A stretch of 49,960 bases of DNA from Actinomycetes bacterium (GCA_025351965.1 JANXUX010000281.1:1-49960), one strand, 5' to 3'; positions 26,025 to 35,988 are shown, numbered from the stretch's first letter. The notes: generated by a model from the sequence alone, not told the origin. Made by a program: numbers and translations.

Positions 26025-26891
26025 TCATTTTTCGGGCTGATGGATGATCACCGACGGGGCAACGGTGGCGACGGTCAAGACGCCGGACTCGAACGCACGC
26101 AACGTCGCCAGGTGCCAGGCCCGCTTGACCTCGTCCTTGCGCCCGATCCGGCACGGCGCGTTGACCCGGATCACGATGCGATCGTCGGCCACCTCGGTGA
26201 CGCCGACCACGACAGGCGAGCTGAGCAGCATCGGCGCGACGTGATCTTCGTCGGCGAAGGCTGCGGCGACATCGTGCACCGCAATGAGCGCACTGTCGAC
26301 TGGCGTCGAGCGCGACACCGTCACGTCCAGCAGCGCGGTCGCGGCCTTGGTCAGGTTCGCGACGCGCATCACGTTGCCGTGCTGCACGTGCCAGATCCGG
26401 CCCTCGCCGTCGCGCAGCCGAGCGCTGCGCAGCGTGACCCGCTCGACGGTGCCGGACGTCAGCCCGAGATCGACCTCGTCACCGACGCCATACTGGTCGT
26501 CGGAGAGCACGAAGAAGCCGGCGATGATGTCGCGGATCAACGTCTGTGCACCGAAGGCCACAGCACCACCGACAACGGTCGCCGTGGCGACGAAGCCGCC
26601 GATGTTGATCCCGAGTTCGCTGATGACCGTGATGACTGCGACCGCCCAGACCACACCGACCAATGCCGCACGCAGCGAGGAGCTGAGCGCCTTGTGTCGG
26701 GCCTCGGCGCGGGGCCGATCACCCGGCATCGTCCGGTCGAGGATCTGCCGCATGGTGCGTGACACGACCCGGCGGATGACCACGGTGAGGATCGCTGCGG
26801 CGATGACGACGGCGAGCACCCTGAGCGGCGTGAGCAGATGCAGCCGATCGAGGTGCTGCACCCAGACCGGCGTGGAGCTGGGGCGTGGCAT
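26025..26891 (-). CDS. MscS-family mechanosensitive ion channel
   Basis: TM helices, then GGFVATATVVGGAVAFGAQTLIRDIIAGFFVLSDDQYGVGDEVDLG. TAGCGT 8 nt before ATG. Confidence 0.9.
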   Translation of the reverse strand: MPRPSSTPVWVQHLDRLHLLTPLRVLAVVIAAAILTVVIRRVVSRTMRQILDRTMPGDRPRAEARHKALSSSLRAALVGVVWAVAVITVISELGINIGGFVATATVVGGAVAFGAQTLIRDIIAGFFVLSDDQYGVGDEVDLGLTSGTVERVTLRSARLRDGEGRIWHVQHGNVMRVANLTKAATALLDVTVSRSTPVDSALIAVHDVAAAFADEDHVAPMLLSSPVVVGVTEVADDRIVIRVNAPCRIGRKDEVKRAWHLATLRAFESGVLTVATVAPSVIIHQPEK

Positions 26892-26966
26892 GTCGGACGA
26901 CGCTAGCCGAGCCCACCCACATGGCGATCGGCGTGCACCGTGGCCCACAGCTAGGCTGGCACCCGC

Positions 26967-28340
26967 ATGGGCGACGCGGAAGTCAAGCAAACACCGAAAC
27001 CTCCTCCGCTCAAGCGTGGCGAACGACACCCGACGCGGCACTTCGTGTTGCTGGTCGGCAACCTTGCCATCGCGCTCGCTTGCTTCGTCGGCGCCGGGGT
27101 GCTCGTGTTCGGACAGCACGTGCTGACCGAGACCAAGAAGACCTCAGCCATCGAGGCGCCGACCTCGCCGGGCATCTCGATCGTGACACCGGGGACCGGC
27201 AACACCGGTGAGGTCAGTGACACCGTCTCGAGCGATCCCGAGGCAACCACGACCACCGAGGCGTTCCCGGATGCCGACCCGATGGCCCGGAACTTCCTGA
27301 TCACCGGTGCCGACAACAACTCGTGTGCGGATGCGGGCAGCGCCAATCCGGTGCCCGACCGCGGCACACTCGGCGAGCGCAGCGACACGATCATGATCAT
27401 GCGCGTCGACCCGAGCACGGGTCGGGCGGCGGTGCTCTCGTTCCCCCGTGACCTCTATGTCAAGATCGACGGCACCAATGGTCGCAACCGGATCAATGCC
27501 GCGTACAGCGTCAACGATCCGCAGAAGCTGATCAACACGATCTTTTTGAACTTCTACATCCCGATCGACCACTACATCCAGATCGACTTCTGCGCCTTTA
27601 AAACGCTCGTCGACGCAGTCGGTGGCGTGTCGGTCTACTTCGAGTTCCCGGCGCGCGACTCCCACACCGGCCTGAATGTGCCGACGGTGGGCTGCACCTC
27701 GCTCAACGGCGACGCTGCGCTTGCCTATGTCCGCAGCCGGCACTATCAGTACCTCGATCCCGACACGGGCACCTTCAAGGAGGACCCGGCGAGCGACTAC
27801 GGGCGTATTTCGCGTCAGCAGGACTTCTTGCGCCGTGCTGTCGCCAAGATCTTGTCGATGGGCTACAACATCACGCTGGCGCGCAGCCTGATCGACGTTG
27901 CGACCAAGTACGTCGTCGTCGATGCCGATCTGACCCTCGACAAGGAACTCGAGTTCGCCGGCGTGCTACGCGACCTCGATCCCCAGAACATCCAGACCTA
28001 CCAGGTCGAGGGTGTCGGCAAGGTCATCGCCGGGGCGGCCGTGATCGAGCCCCGGCTCACGGGCGACAACATGCAGTCGATCCTTGCGATCTTCCAGGGC
28101 AAGGCGCAGTTGGCCACGAACCCGACGCAGGTCTACGAGACCACCACGACCATCGACCTCTCGACCACCACCAGCACAACGGCACCGGCGAGCACCACGA
28201 CACGGCCGACGACGACCACCACCACCACCACGACACCGCCGACGACGACCACGACGACCACCACCACCACGCTCCCGCCGAGCAATGCGACCGAGATCAA
28301 CAAGGGCGTCTTCCCGCCCAAGGACAAGGTCTGCCCCTGA
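26967..28340 (+). CDS. LytR-CpsA-Psr (LCP) family protein
   Basis: ERSDTIMIMRVDPSTGRAAVLSFPRDLYVKIDGTNGRNRINAAYSVNDP; ALAYVRSRHYQYLD; C-terminal Thr/Pro linker. Confidence 0.93.
   Translation: MGDAEVKQTPKPPPLKRGERHPTRHFVLLVGNLAIALACFVGAGVLVFGQHVLTETKKTSAIEAPTSPGISIVTPGTGNTGEVSDTVSSDPEATTTTEAFPDADPMARNFLITGADNNSCADAGSANPVPDRGTLGERSDTIMIMRVDPSTGRAAVLSFPRDLYVKIDGTNGRNRINAAYSVNDPQKLINTIFLNFYIPIDHYIQIDFCAFKTLVDAVGGVSVYFEFPARDSHTGLNVPTVGCTSLNGDAALAYVRSRHYQYLDPDTGTFKEDPASDYGRISRQQDFLRRAVAKILSMGYNITLARSLIDVATKYVVVDADLTLDKELEFAGVLRDLDPQNIQTYQVEGVGKVIAGAAVIEPRLTGDNMQSILAIFQGKAQLATNPTQVYETTTTIDLSTTTSTTAPASTTTRPTTTTTTTTTPPTTTTTTTTTTLPPSNATEINKGVFPPKDKVCP
28137..28275 (+). repeat. Low-complexity ACC/ACG-rich tract coding for a poly-Thr/Pro linker
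   Basis: TTTIDLSTTTSTTAPASTTTRPTTTTTTTTTPPTTTTTTTTTTLPPS. Confidence 0.85.
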
Positions 28341-28416
28341 ACTGAGCGGGTGCGCGCCGGCGACGAATGCAGCGTGCCCGGACACCGCCGGACACGACCG
28401 ATAGCGTCGTTGCGTC

Positions 28417-29682
28417 ATGTCCAAGCACTCCCAGCCGCGCCGGCACTCCTTGGCCCAGAAGCTGGTGCTGTTCGTGAACAGCCTGCTGGTGATTGGTTGC
28501 CTGGCCGGATCGACGGCGCTCGTGCTCGGCCAGAACGTCGTCACGAGCCAGCAGAAGGTCGAGCTCGTGGCCAACCTCGCTGATGCCGAGCAGGCCGACC
28601 TCGGTCCCACCGAGACGTTCCCGGTTGCCGATCCGCAGGCCAAGAACTTCTTGATCACGGGCGCCGACAACAACTCCTGCGTCGATCAGAACTCGCCGTT
28701 CGCAGCGGCGTTCGGCGACCGCAGCTCGCTCGGCGAGCGCAGCGACACGATCATGGTCATGCGGGTCGACCCTGCGACCAACCAGGCAGCAGTGCTCTCG
28801 TTCCCCCGCGACCTGTGGGTCGCCGTCGCCGGCACCGACGGCGAGAACCGGATCAACTCGGCATACACCAAGAACGATCCGGCGACGCTCGTCGCGACGA
28901 TCTACCAGAACTTCGGGATCGGCATCGACCACTTCATCCAGGTCGATTTCTGTGCCTTCAAGACGCTGGTCGACGCGCTCGGCGGCGTGCCGGTGCCGTT
29001 CGAGTTGGCGACCCGAGACACCCACACCGGCTTGAACATCCCCCAACCGGGCTGCTTCACCCTCTCCGGCGACCATGCCCTCGCCTATGTCCGCTCGCGG
29101 CACTACCAGACCTACGACCAGGCGACCGACACCTGGACGGAGGATCCGCTGTCGGACCTCGGCCGCATCTCGCGCCAGCAGGACTTCCTGCGCCGGATCA
29201 TCGCCAAGGCGCTCAGTACGGGCGTCTACACGCCGTCGGTGGCCCGTGGGCTGATCAACACGGCGCAGCAGTACGTCGTCACCGATTCCAACCTGACGCC
29301 GCAGCGGATGCTCGAGTTCGCCGGCACCATCCACAACCTGGATCCGGTCAGCCTGCACTCGTACCAGATCGAGGTCAAGCGCGACACCCGGAGCGGCAAC
29401 GACGTGCTCATCCCCCGTCTCGGCGGGGCGAACATGAAGGCCGTGCTCGCCATCTTCCGCGGTAAGGCACCGCTCATCGGCGCACCGGCGCAGGACACTG
29501 CCGCCGTGGTCGTCGACCCGGCAGCGGCCACCACGACAACGGCCGCTCCGAGCGGGGGCCCCGTTCCGACGACAGCACCCGGGCCGACGACATCGGTCGC
29601 CGAGCCGGACCCGACCGTCGCGACGGTACCGGCCACCGACAACGACAAAGGTGTCGTCCCACCGAAGAACCTGCAGTGCTGA
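28417..29682 (+). CDS. LytR-CpsA-Psr (LCP) family protein, paralog of preceding gene
   Basis: FLITGADNNSC...ERSDTIMVMRVDPATNQAAVLSFPRDLWVAVAGTDGENRINSAYTKNDP; ALAYVRSRHYQTYD. Confidence 0.93.
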   Translation: MSKHSQPRRHSLAQKLVLFVNSLLVIGCLAGSTALVLGQNVVTSQQKVELVANLADAEQADLGPTETFPVADPQAKNFLITGADNNSCVDQNSPFAAAFGDRSSLGERSDTIMVMRVDPATNQAAVLSFPRDLWVAVAGTDGENRINSAYTKNDPATLVATIYQNFGIGIDHFIQVDFCAFKTLVDALGGVPVPFELATRDTHTGLNIPQPGCFTLSGDHALAYVRSRHYQTYDQATDTWTEDPLSDLGRISRQQDFLRRIIAKALSTGVYTPSVARGLINTAQQYVVTDSNLTPQRMLEFAGTIHNLDPVSLHSYQIEVKRDTRSGNDVLIPRLGGANMKAVLAIFRGKAPLIGAPAQDTAAVVVDPAAATTTTAAPSGGPVPTTAPGPTTSVAEPDPTVATVPATDNDKGVVPPKNLQC

Positions 29683-29704
29683 ATCGGGCCTGGAGGGGCG
29701 AGCG

Positions 29705-30760
29705 TCAACGGCGCTGAAGGACGAGTCCAGGCGAGGCTGCCAACCGCTCCGCCTCGACGTTGCCGCGGACCGGATCGATCCCGAGGGTCACGTCGAGGAA
29801 CGCCCAGATCGTGTGCAACTGCACCAAAATGCCGTCGCGCCAGGGGCGCAGGTGCTCGCCGACCATGTCCGGGGTCATCATCGCCACGTAGGCGGCGACC
29901 ATCGGCGGCAGGTCGGGGATGCTCGCCGCCAACTCGAGGTAGAGACCCATGTCGCTGGACGCGTGATGCGCTGCGGCGTGCAGATCGAGGCGCCATGCGG
30001 GTGAGGCCGGGATCAACGCCCACGGGCGGTTCCCGTCGGTGGCGATCGGTGCCGTCGTGTCGAACTCGCTGAGGATCAACAGCGTCGGCGTGACGACCCG
30101 AGCGAGCGCTGTCTCACTCATCGAGCGGGTGTAGGGCTGCAGGCCGATGACCGCGCCGATGCGGGTGTCGGAGGCGACCCCACGCACACCAGCCGCAGCG
30201 GCGAGCGCCGTGTACGCGCCGTAGGAGTGGCCGATCGATGCGATGCGGGTGTGGTCGACGCAGGACAACAGATCCGGTTCGATGCCGCTCGACGTGGCGA
30301 TGTTGTTGACGCCGAGCATCGTGTCGATCACGAATCCCGAGTCCCCGACGCGGTTGACCTCGTTGGTTCGGTCGTCGACGAACGTGCCACCGAGCCAATC
30401 GTTCATCGCGTCACCGGCATGGTCCGGGGCGACGACGATCGCCCCACGCGCGGCCAAGGCCTCGCTGAGCATCGCGTACGCGAATCGCATCCCGGTCCGG
30501 CCGTGGGACAGCACGATCAACGGATAGGTGCCCGGCTCTACAGCGGCGGTGTCGTGCGCGTTCGCCGATTCGAAGACGATGCCGGGGATCGGCTCGTAAT
30601 GGGTGAGCGCCGTCAGGCTCGTCGACGGATACCAGATGTCGACCGTCACGGCGCGTCCGTTGCGGGCCTCGTCGGTCCAGGTGACGGTGCGCCGCCCGAC
30701 GGTTCGAATCGCCGGCTCGATGGTGGGGCGGGCTGACAGAGGGGTCACGAGTCGCAGCAT
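29705..30760 (-). CDS. Alpha/beta hydrolase (PAF-acetylhydrolase/dienelactone hydrolase-like)
   Basis: VDIWYPS, PLIVLSHGRTGMRFAYAMLSEALAARGAIVVAPDHAGD, IASIGHSYGAYTALAAAAG (GxSxG). Confidence 0.85.
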   Translation of the reverse strand: MLRLVTPLSARPTIEPAIRTVGRRTVTWTDEARNGRAVTVDIWYPSTSLTALTHYEPIPGIVFESANAHDTAAVEPGTYPLIVLSHGRTGMRFAYAMLSEALAARGAIVVAPDHAGDAMNDWLGGTFVDDRTNEVNRVGDSGFVIDTMLGVNNIATSSGIEPDLLSCVDHTRIASIGHSYGAYTALAAAAGVRGVASDTRIGAVIGLQPYTRSMSETALARVVTPTLLILSEFDTTAPIATDGNRPWALIPASPAWRLDLHAAAHHASSDMGLYLELAASIPDLPPMVAAYVAMMTPDMVGEHLRPWRDGILVQLHTIWAFLDVTLGIDPVRGNVEAERLAASPGLVLQRR

Positions 30761-30800
30761 ATGGGTGCGTGGTCGTTGTGTCTCGGTGCGCTGCACCTCC

Positions 30801-30836
30801 TGTGCCGGCTGTGCCGGCTGTGCCGACTGTGCCGCC
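30801..30836. repeat. 9-nt tandem repeat (TGTGCCGGC x4, degenerate)
   Basis: tgtgccggc tgtgccggc tgtgccgac tgtgccgcc between divergent genes. Confidence 0.6.
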
Positions 30837-30873
30837 GAGGTCAGCGGCGACCCAACCGCTAGAATCCTGATCC

Positions 30874-31281
30874 ATGCAAGGTCGTGGACGCCGGATCCTG
30901 TTCCTCGTCGCCGGTGCAGTGGCAGTCTGGTACCTGATCGTGATCTTCAGCTGGGCGGCCCGCCCGCTGAACGACGCGATCCCGATCGGGGTCAGCCCGG
31001 CGGGCAAGCCTGTGTCGATGGCCGTCGACTGCAACACCCTCTTCTCAGCGGCCGCCCATGACGGAGCGCTGCCGATCCTGCCGACCAAGCTGCCGCTCTT
31101 CGCCGACCAGTACGTCTACAACCGGGCGGCGTGCGAGCTGGTCCAGCGCGATGCTCGCATCGTCTTCGGACTGGACACCCTCGGCGCGATCGTCGTCATC
31201 GGCGGCCTGCTGTTCGTCGCCATGCGCACGCCCGTCGACACGGCACCGGTCACCCCGGCTGACCGGACCAGTTACGCCTGA
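30874..31281 (+). CDS. Small membrane protein (two predicted TM segments), first gene of the mrp operon
   Basis: ILFLVAGAVAVWYLIVIFSWAARPL and LDTLGAIVVIGGLLFVAMRTP. TAGAAT 8 nt upstream of ATG. Ends 3 nt before mnhA GTG. Confidence 0.7.
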   Translation: MQGRGRRILFLVAGAVAVWYLIVIFSWAARPLNDAIPIGVSPAGKPVSMAVDCNTLFSAAAHDGALPILPTKLPLFADQYVYNRAACELVQRDARIVFGLDTLGAIVVIGGLLFVAMRTPVDTAPVTPADRTSYA

Positions 31282-31284
31282 CCG

Positions 31285-33594
31285 GTGATCCTGCTTCTCG
31301 TGATGCACGGCGCAATCGCCGCCGTGCTGTTCCCGAGCGGCGCACATCTAGGTCGCAAGAGCTTCATCGTCGCCGCGGTCGCTCCGCTGAGCGCACTGAT
31401 CTGGCTGTGCATCCAGCTGCCCGACATCGTCGAGGGTCGGGTGATCACCCAACACCTCAGCTGGGTGCCGCAGCTCGGATTGTCGGTGGACCTCCGCCTC
31501 GACGGATTCGGCGCACTGATGATGCTGCTGATCACGCTCATCGGTGTCGTCGTCTGCGGCTACTCGGCCGCGTACTTCTCGCCGACATCACCGGGGCTCG
31601 GCCGCTGCGCCGGCCTGCTCGTCGCCTTCGCGGCAGCGATGCTCGTCGTGGTCCTGTCCGACAACCTGTTCCTGCTCGCGACGGCCTGGGAGCTGACGTC
31701 GATCACGAGCTACCTGCTGATCGGCAACGACCACACCAAGGTCAAAGCGCGTGCCGCAGCGCTGCAGGCGTTGCTGATCACCGCGCTCGGTGGTCTGGCG
31801 ATGCTGGCCGGGTTCGTGCTCATCGGACAGGCTGCCGGCACGTACCGGCTGAGCGCGATCCTCGCCTCGCCGCCGACTGGCGGCACCGTCTCGGTCGGGC
31901 TCGCCCTCGTCCTGATCGGGGCGTTCACGAAGTCGGCCCAGTACCCGTTCCATTCGTGGCTCCCCGGGGCGATGGCCGCGCCGACGCCGATCAGTGCCTA
32001 TCTGCACTCGGCGACGATGGTCAAGGCCGGCGTCTATCTGGTCGGCCGGTTCGCTCCGGCGTTCGCGACGGTGACGATCTGGCGGCCGCTCGTGCTCGGC
32101 GTCGGCGCGACCACGATGGTCCTCGGCGGACTACGCGCGATGCGCCAGCACGACCTCAAGTTGTTGCTCGCGTTCGGGACCGTGAGCCAGCTCGGCTTCC
32201 TGATCGTGTTGTTCGGTGCCGGCACGCCGGAGGCCACCGCCGCCGGATGCGTGATGCTCCTCGCCCACGCGCTGTTCAAGGCGACGCTGTTCATGGTCGT
32301 CGGTGCGCTCGACCGGCGCACCGGAACCCGCGACCTCCGCCGGATCCCGGTGCTCGGGCGGGAATGGCTCGGCGTGAAGATCGCCGCTGTCGCCGCCGCG
32401 GCATCGATGGCCGGTGTGCCGCTGCTGCTCGGATTCATCGGCAAGGAGGCCGGGCTCGATGCGCTGGGCCATGCTGGATTCGGGGCCAGCGGTTGGGTCA
32501 TCGCCGCCATCGTCGCCGGATCGGCATTGACCGTTGCTTACTCGGTCCGCTTCGTCTGGGGCATGTTCGGCGGTGGATCGTTGGTCAGCGAGCGCAACGA
32601 CCCGGACCGGGCGCCGCGACTCGAGTTCCTCGTGCCCGTGGCAGTACTTGCCGGGATCGGCATCGTCCTCGGCGTCGCTCCCGCCCTCGCCAACGGCCTG
32701 GTCGAGGTGGCCAGCACCGCCCTCGACCCGGCGGCGCCCGCCGCCCACCTCGCGATCTGGCATGGCGCCAACCTGGCCCTCGCGCTGTCCGCCGTCGCGC
32801 TCGCCGGCGGGACGATGCTGTTCCTGGTCCGCGACCGGATCGAGCCGGTGTTGGCCGTCGGTGGGCGCGTGCCGAGTGGGGCCGCGGTCTACACCCGTCT
32901 GCTACGCGGCACGAACAACGCCGCGACCGTGACCACCAGCGTCATCCAGAACGGGTCGCTGCCGCTGTATGCCGGCGTCACCCTCGCCACGGCAGCCGTC
33001 GTGCCCGGCGCGTTCCTGGTCTCGCGTGCCGCATGGCCGGGATTCCCCCGGTTCGTCGAGCACTGGGCCCAGCTCCCGGTCGTCATCGCGATCCTCGGTG
33101 CGGCCGTCGCCGCCGCTGTCGTCCGCCGGCGTTTCTCGGCTGCGCTCTTCCTCGGCACCACCGGCTACGCGATGGCCGGGTTGTTCGTGGTCCAGGGCGC
33201 GCCCGATCTCGCACTCACCCAGGTCGCCATCGAGACCCTGTCGACGGTGCTGTTCGTGCTCGTCCTGCGCCGGTTGCCGGACCGGTTCGAGCGAACGTCC
33301 AGCAACCGCCGGCGGGCACTGCGCCTCGTGGTGTCCGGCCTCGTCGGGGTACTGGTGTTCACATTCGCGATCGTCAGCCGGGCCAACCGTGATGCGGTCC
33401 CCGTCTCGACCGAGATGATCGCGCGATCACTGCCCGAGGCCCACGGCCGCAACGTCGTCAACGTGATCCTGGTCGACATCCGCGGGTTCGACACGATGGG
33501 CGAGATCACGGTCCTCACCGCAGCCGGCATCGGCGCCGTTGCGCTCGCCCGGGCCGGCAAGCGCCGCCGGTCAAGCCGCGAGGTCGCATCGTGA
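31285..33594 (+). CDS. mnhA: Na+/H+ antiporter subunit A (Mrp/Mnh type, with MbhE-like C-terminus)
   Basis: NuoL-like TM core (GAFTKSAQYPFHSWLPGAMAAPTPISAYLHSATMVKAGVYLVGRF), C-terminal VQGAPDLALTQVAIETLSTVLFVLVLRRLP. GTG start. Confidence 0.93.
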   Translation: MILLLVMHGAIAAVLFPSGAHLGRKSFIVAAVAPLSALIWLCIQLPDIVEGRVITQHLSWVPQLGLSVDLRLDGFGALMMLLITLIGVVVCGYSAAYFSPTSPGLGRCAGLLVAFAAAMLVVVLSDNLFLLATAWELTSITSYLLIGNDHTKVKARAAALQALLITALGGLAMLAGFVLIGQAAGTYRLSAILASPPTGGTVSVGLALVLIGAFTKSAQYPFHSWLPGAMAAPTPISAYLHSATMVKAGVYLVGRFAPAFATVTIWRPLVLGVGATTMVLGGLRAMRQHDLKLLLAFGTVSQLGFLIVLFGAGTPEATAAGCVMLLAHALFKATLFMVVGALDRRTGTRDLRRIPVLGREWLGVKIAAVAAAASMAGVPLLLGFIGKEAGLDALGHAGFGASGWVIAAIVAGSALTVAYSVRFVWGMFGGGSLVSERNDPDRAPRLEFLVPVAVLAGIGIVLGVAPALANGLVEVASTALDPAAPAAHLAIWHGANLALALSAVALAGGTMLFLVRDRIEPVLAVGGRVPSGAAVYTRLLRGTNNAATVTTSVIQNGSLPLYAGVTLATAAVVPGAFLVSRAAWPGFPRFVEHWAQLPVVIAILGAAVAAAVVRRRFSAALFLGTTGYAMAGLFVVQGAPDLALTQVAIETLSTVLFVLVLRRLPDRFERTSSNRRRALRLVVSGLVGVLVFTFAIVSRANRDAVPVSTEMIARSLPEAHGRNVVNVILVDIRGFDTMGEITVLTAAGIGAVALARAGKRRRSSREVAS

Positions 33595-34061
33595 AGCGCC
33601 TCGTGTTCCTCGACGAATCGGTGCGCCTGATCTTCCACGCCGTGCTCGTCGGTTCGATCTACCTGCTGTTCGTCGGCCACAACCAGCCCGGTGGCGGGTT
33701 CGTCGCCGGTCTCGTCGCCGGCGCGGCGATGTCGCTTCGCTACCTCGTCGGTGGCCTGGCCGAGGTCCGCCGGATCAGCCGCTTCCAGCCCTGGACGATC
33801 ATGGCACTCGGCGTCGCCATCTCGACCTCGACCGCGCTAGCGCCGCTGTCGCGCGGCCACTCGATCATGGCCTCGATGAGCACCTCGTTCGACCTGCCGC
33901 TGCTCGGCCACATCTATGCGTCGACCACGCTGCCGTTCGACATCGGCGTGTACATGGTCGTGGTCGGCCTGGTGTTCATGGTGTTCGAGGCGTTCGGCGA
34001 GGACCCCGACGCCGAAGCCGATGAAGTCCCCGAAGCCGACGAAGAGGGCGCGACGAGATGA
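33591..34061 (+). CDS. mnhB: Na+/H+ antiporter subunit B
   Basis: FHAVLVGSIYLLFVGHNQPGGGFVAGLVAGAAMSLRYLVGG. ATGA overlap with mnhA. Confidence 0.92.
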   Translation: MKRLVFLDESVRLIFHAVLVGSIYLLFVGHNQPGGGFVAGLVAGAAMSLRYLVGGLAEVRRISRFQPWTIMALGVAISTSTALAPLSRGHSIMASMSTSFDLPLLGHIYASTTLPFDIGVYMVVVGLVFMVFEAFGEDPDAEADEVPEADEEGATR

Positions 34062-34474
34062 GCATCGTCCTCGCCTTCGCCGCGGCGTCGCTGTTCGCGA
34101 TCGGCACCCACCTGGTCCTGCAGCGCAAGCTGAGCCGGATCATCATCGGGCTGGCCCTGCTCAGCCACGGCGCCAACGTGCTGCTGATGACGTCCGGGCG
34201 CGGTGGCGTGGCACCGATCATCGGCTCCGGTGACGTCACCGATTTCAGCGACCCGCTCCCCCAAGCGCTGGCGTTGACCACGATCGTGATCACGTTCGGC
34301 GTGACGGCGCTGCTCCTGGCGATGGCATACCGCAGCTGGCTGTTGACGAACGACGACGAAGTGGACGACGAAGTGGACGACGACGTCATCGACAGCGACG
34401 TGCTGCGCGGCGGCTGGCACGACAAAGAGGTCGACGACGAGTTGTCCCCCGAAGAACCGGGGGTCGACGCATGA
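34058..34474 (+). CDS. mnhC: Na+/H+ antiporter subunit C with acidic C-terminal tail
   Basis: NuoK-like: RIIIGLALLSHGANVLLMTSGRGG...DPLPQALALTTIVITFGVTALLLAM. ATGA overlap with mnhB. Confidence 0.92.
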   Translation: MSIVLAFAAASLFAIGTHLVLQRKLSRIIIGLALLSHGANVLLMTSGRGGVAPIIGSGDVTDFSDPLPQALALTTIVITFGVTALLLAMAYRSWLLTNDDEVDDEVDDDVIDSDVLRGGWHDKEVDDELSPEEPGVDA

Positions 34475-35988
34475 ACCAGCTGATCCCGCTGCCCATCGTG
34501 CTGCCGCTGCTCGCAGCTGCCCTCGCCAGCCTGTTCGGCCGATGGAAGGTCGTCCAGCGCATCATCAGCGTCGCCGTCCTCACCGCGACCAGCGCGATCT
34601 CGATCCTGCTGCTCGTGCGCGTCGACCGGGACGGCCCGCTGGTCATGCACGCAGGTGACTGGCGAGCACCGATCGGGATCACCCTCGTGGTCGACCGGTT
34701 GTCGGCGATCATGCTCACCGTCGCGTCGTTGATGCTGCTCGCGGTGCTCGTCTACGCGATCGGACAACCGGGTGCGGAGCGGCACCACGTCGGCTTCCAA
34801 CCGGTGTACATGATCCTCGCCGCCGGTGTCGCAGGTTCGTTCCTCACTGGCGATCTGTTCAACCTGTTCGTCTCGTTCGAGATGATGCTGACGGCCAGCT
34901 ACGTGCTGCTGACCCTGGGCGGACGCAAGGACCAGGTCCGCGCCGGGATGACGTACGTGGTCATCAGCCTGCTCGCCTCGACGCTGTTCATCACCGCCCT
35001 GGCCCTGCTGTACTCGGCGACAGGCACGGTCAACATGGCCGACCTGGCAGCCAAGATCGGTCAGCTCCCGCTCGGTCTGCGCCAGGCATTCGCCGTCCTG
35101 CTCGTCGTCGTGTTCGGCGTCAAAGCCGCACTCTTCCCGCTGTTCTCGTGGCTGCCCGACAGCTACCCGGTCGCGCCGGGACCGGTCACCGCAGTGTTCG
35201 CAGGGTTGCTCACCAAAGTCGGTGTGTACGCGCTGATCCGCAGCCAGACCCTGCTGTTCCCGGAGGGCAGTCGGCCGGTGACCCTGCTGCTGATCACGGC
35301 CGGACTGACGATGGCGTTCGGCATCATCGGCGCGATCGCGCAGGACGACGTCAAGCGCATCCTGTCGTTCAACATCGTCAGCCACATCGGTTACATGGTC
35401 TTCGGCCTCGCCCTGTTCAGCGTCGGCGGACTCGCCGCGGCCATCTTCTACGCCGTCCACCACATCATTGCGATGACCACCCTCTTCCTCGTCGACGGAC
35501 TGATCGAGCACGCCGGCGGGAGCAGCCGAATGCGTGAGCTGGGCAACATGGTCCGCTCCGCACCCGTCGTCGCGCTGCTGTTCCTTGTGCCCGCACTGGG
35601 TCTGGCCGGCATCCCCCCGTTCTCCGGCTTCGTGCCCAAGCTGGGCCTGATCCAGTCCGGCTTCGCCGCAGTCGGCGGGCAGGGCCACCGCGCACTCGTC
35701 ATCGGTGTCGTCGCGGTCAGCCTCGTCGTCAGCCTGCTGACCCTGTTCTCGGTCATCAAGATCTGGATCGGTGTGTTCTGGAGCCCGGCGTTCGAGACCC
35801 CGTCGGGCGCCGCGCACACTGTCGGCCGGCTCGGCGGGCCACCGCTGATGGTCATCCCGACCGCGACGCTGTTCGTCCTCGGCCTGACGGTGGCGCTCAC
35901 GGCCGGACCGCTGTACCGGCTGTGCGAACGGGCCGCGAGCGACCTGCTGAACCCGCACGCCTACATCACCACGGTGCTCGGCCGATGA
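34471..35988 (+). CDS. mnhD: Na+/H+ antiporter subunit D
   Basis: GVKAALFPLFSWLPDSYPVAPGPVTAVFAGLLTKVGVYALIRSQTLLFP. ATGA overlap with mnhC. Confidence 0.94.
   Translation: MNQLIPLPIVLPLLAAALASLFGRWKVVQRIISVAVLTATSAISILLLVRVDRDGPLVMHAGDWRAPIGITLVVDRLSAIMLTVASLMLLAVLVYAIGQPGAERHHVGFQPVYMILAAGVAGSFLTGDLFNLFVSFEMMLTASYVLLTLGGRKDQVRAGMTYVVISLLASTLFITALALLYSATGTVNMADLAAKIGQLPLGLRQAFAVLLVVVFGVKAALFPLFSWLPDSYPVAPGPVTAVFAGLLTKVGVYALIRSQTLLFPEGSRPVTLLLITAGLTMAFGIIGAIAQDDVKRILSFNIVSHIGYMVFGLALFSVGGLAAAIFYAVHHIIAMTTLFLVDGLIEHAGGSSRMRELGNMVRSAPVVALLFLVPALGLAGIPPFSGFVPKLGLIQSGFAAVGGQGHRALVIGVVAVSLVVSLLTLFSVIKIWIGVFWSPAFETPSGAAHTVGRLGGPPLMVIPTATLFVLGLTVALTAGPLYRLCERAASDLLNPHAYITTVLGR

Noticed and set aside
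28137-28275. Repetitive ACC/ACG tract considered as CRISPR or satellite
   Set aside because: In-frame Thr/Pro linker of an LCP protein; no spacer-repeat periodicity.
33976-35958. 660-aa Q/D/R/E-rich minus-strand ORF antisense to mnhB-D
   Set aside because: Composition is the complement of TM-rich coding sequence; no domain.
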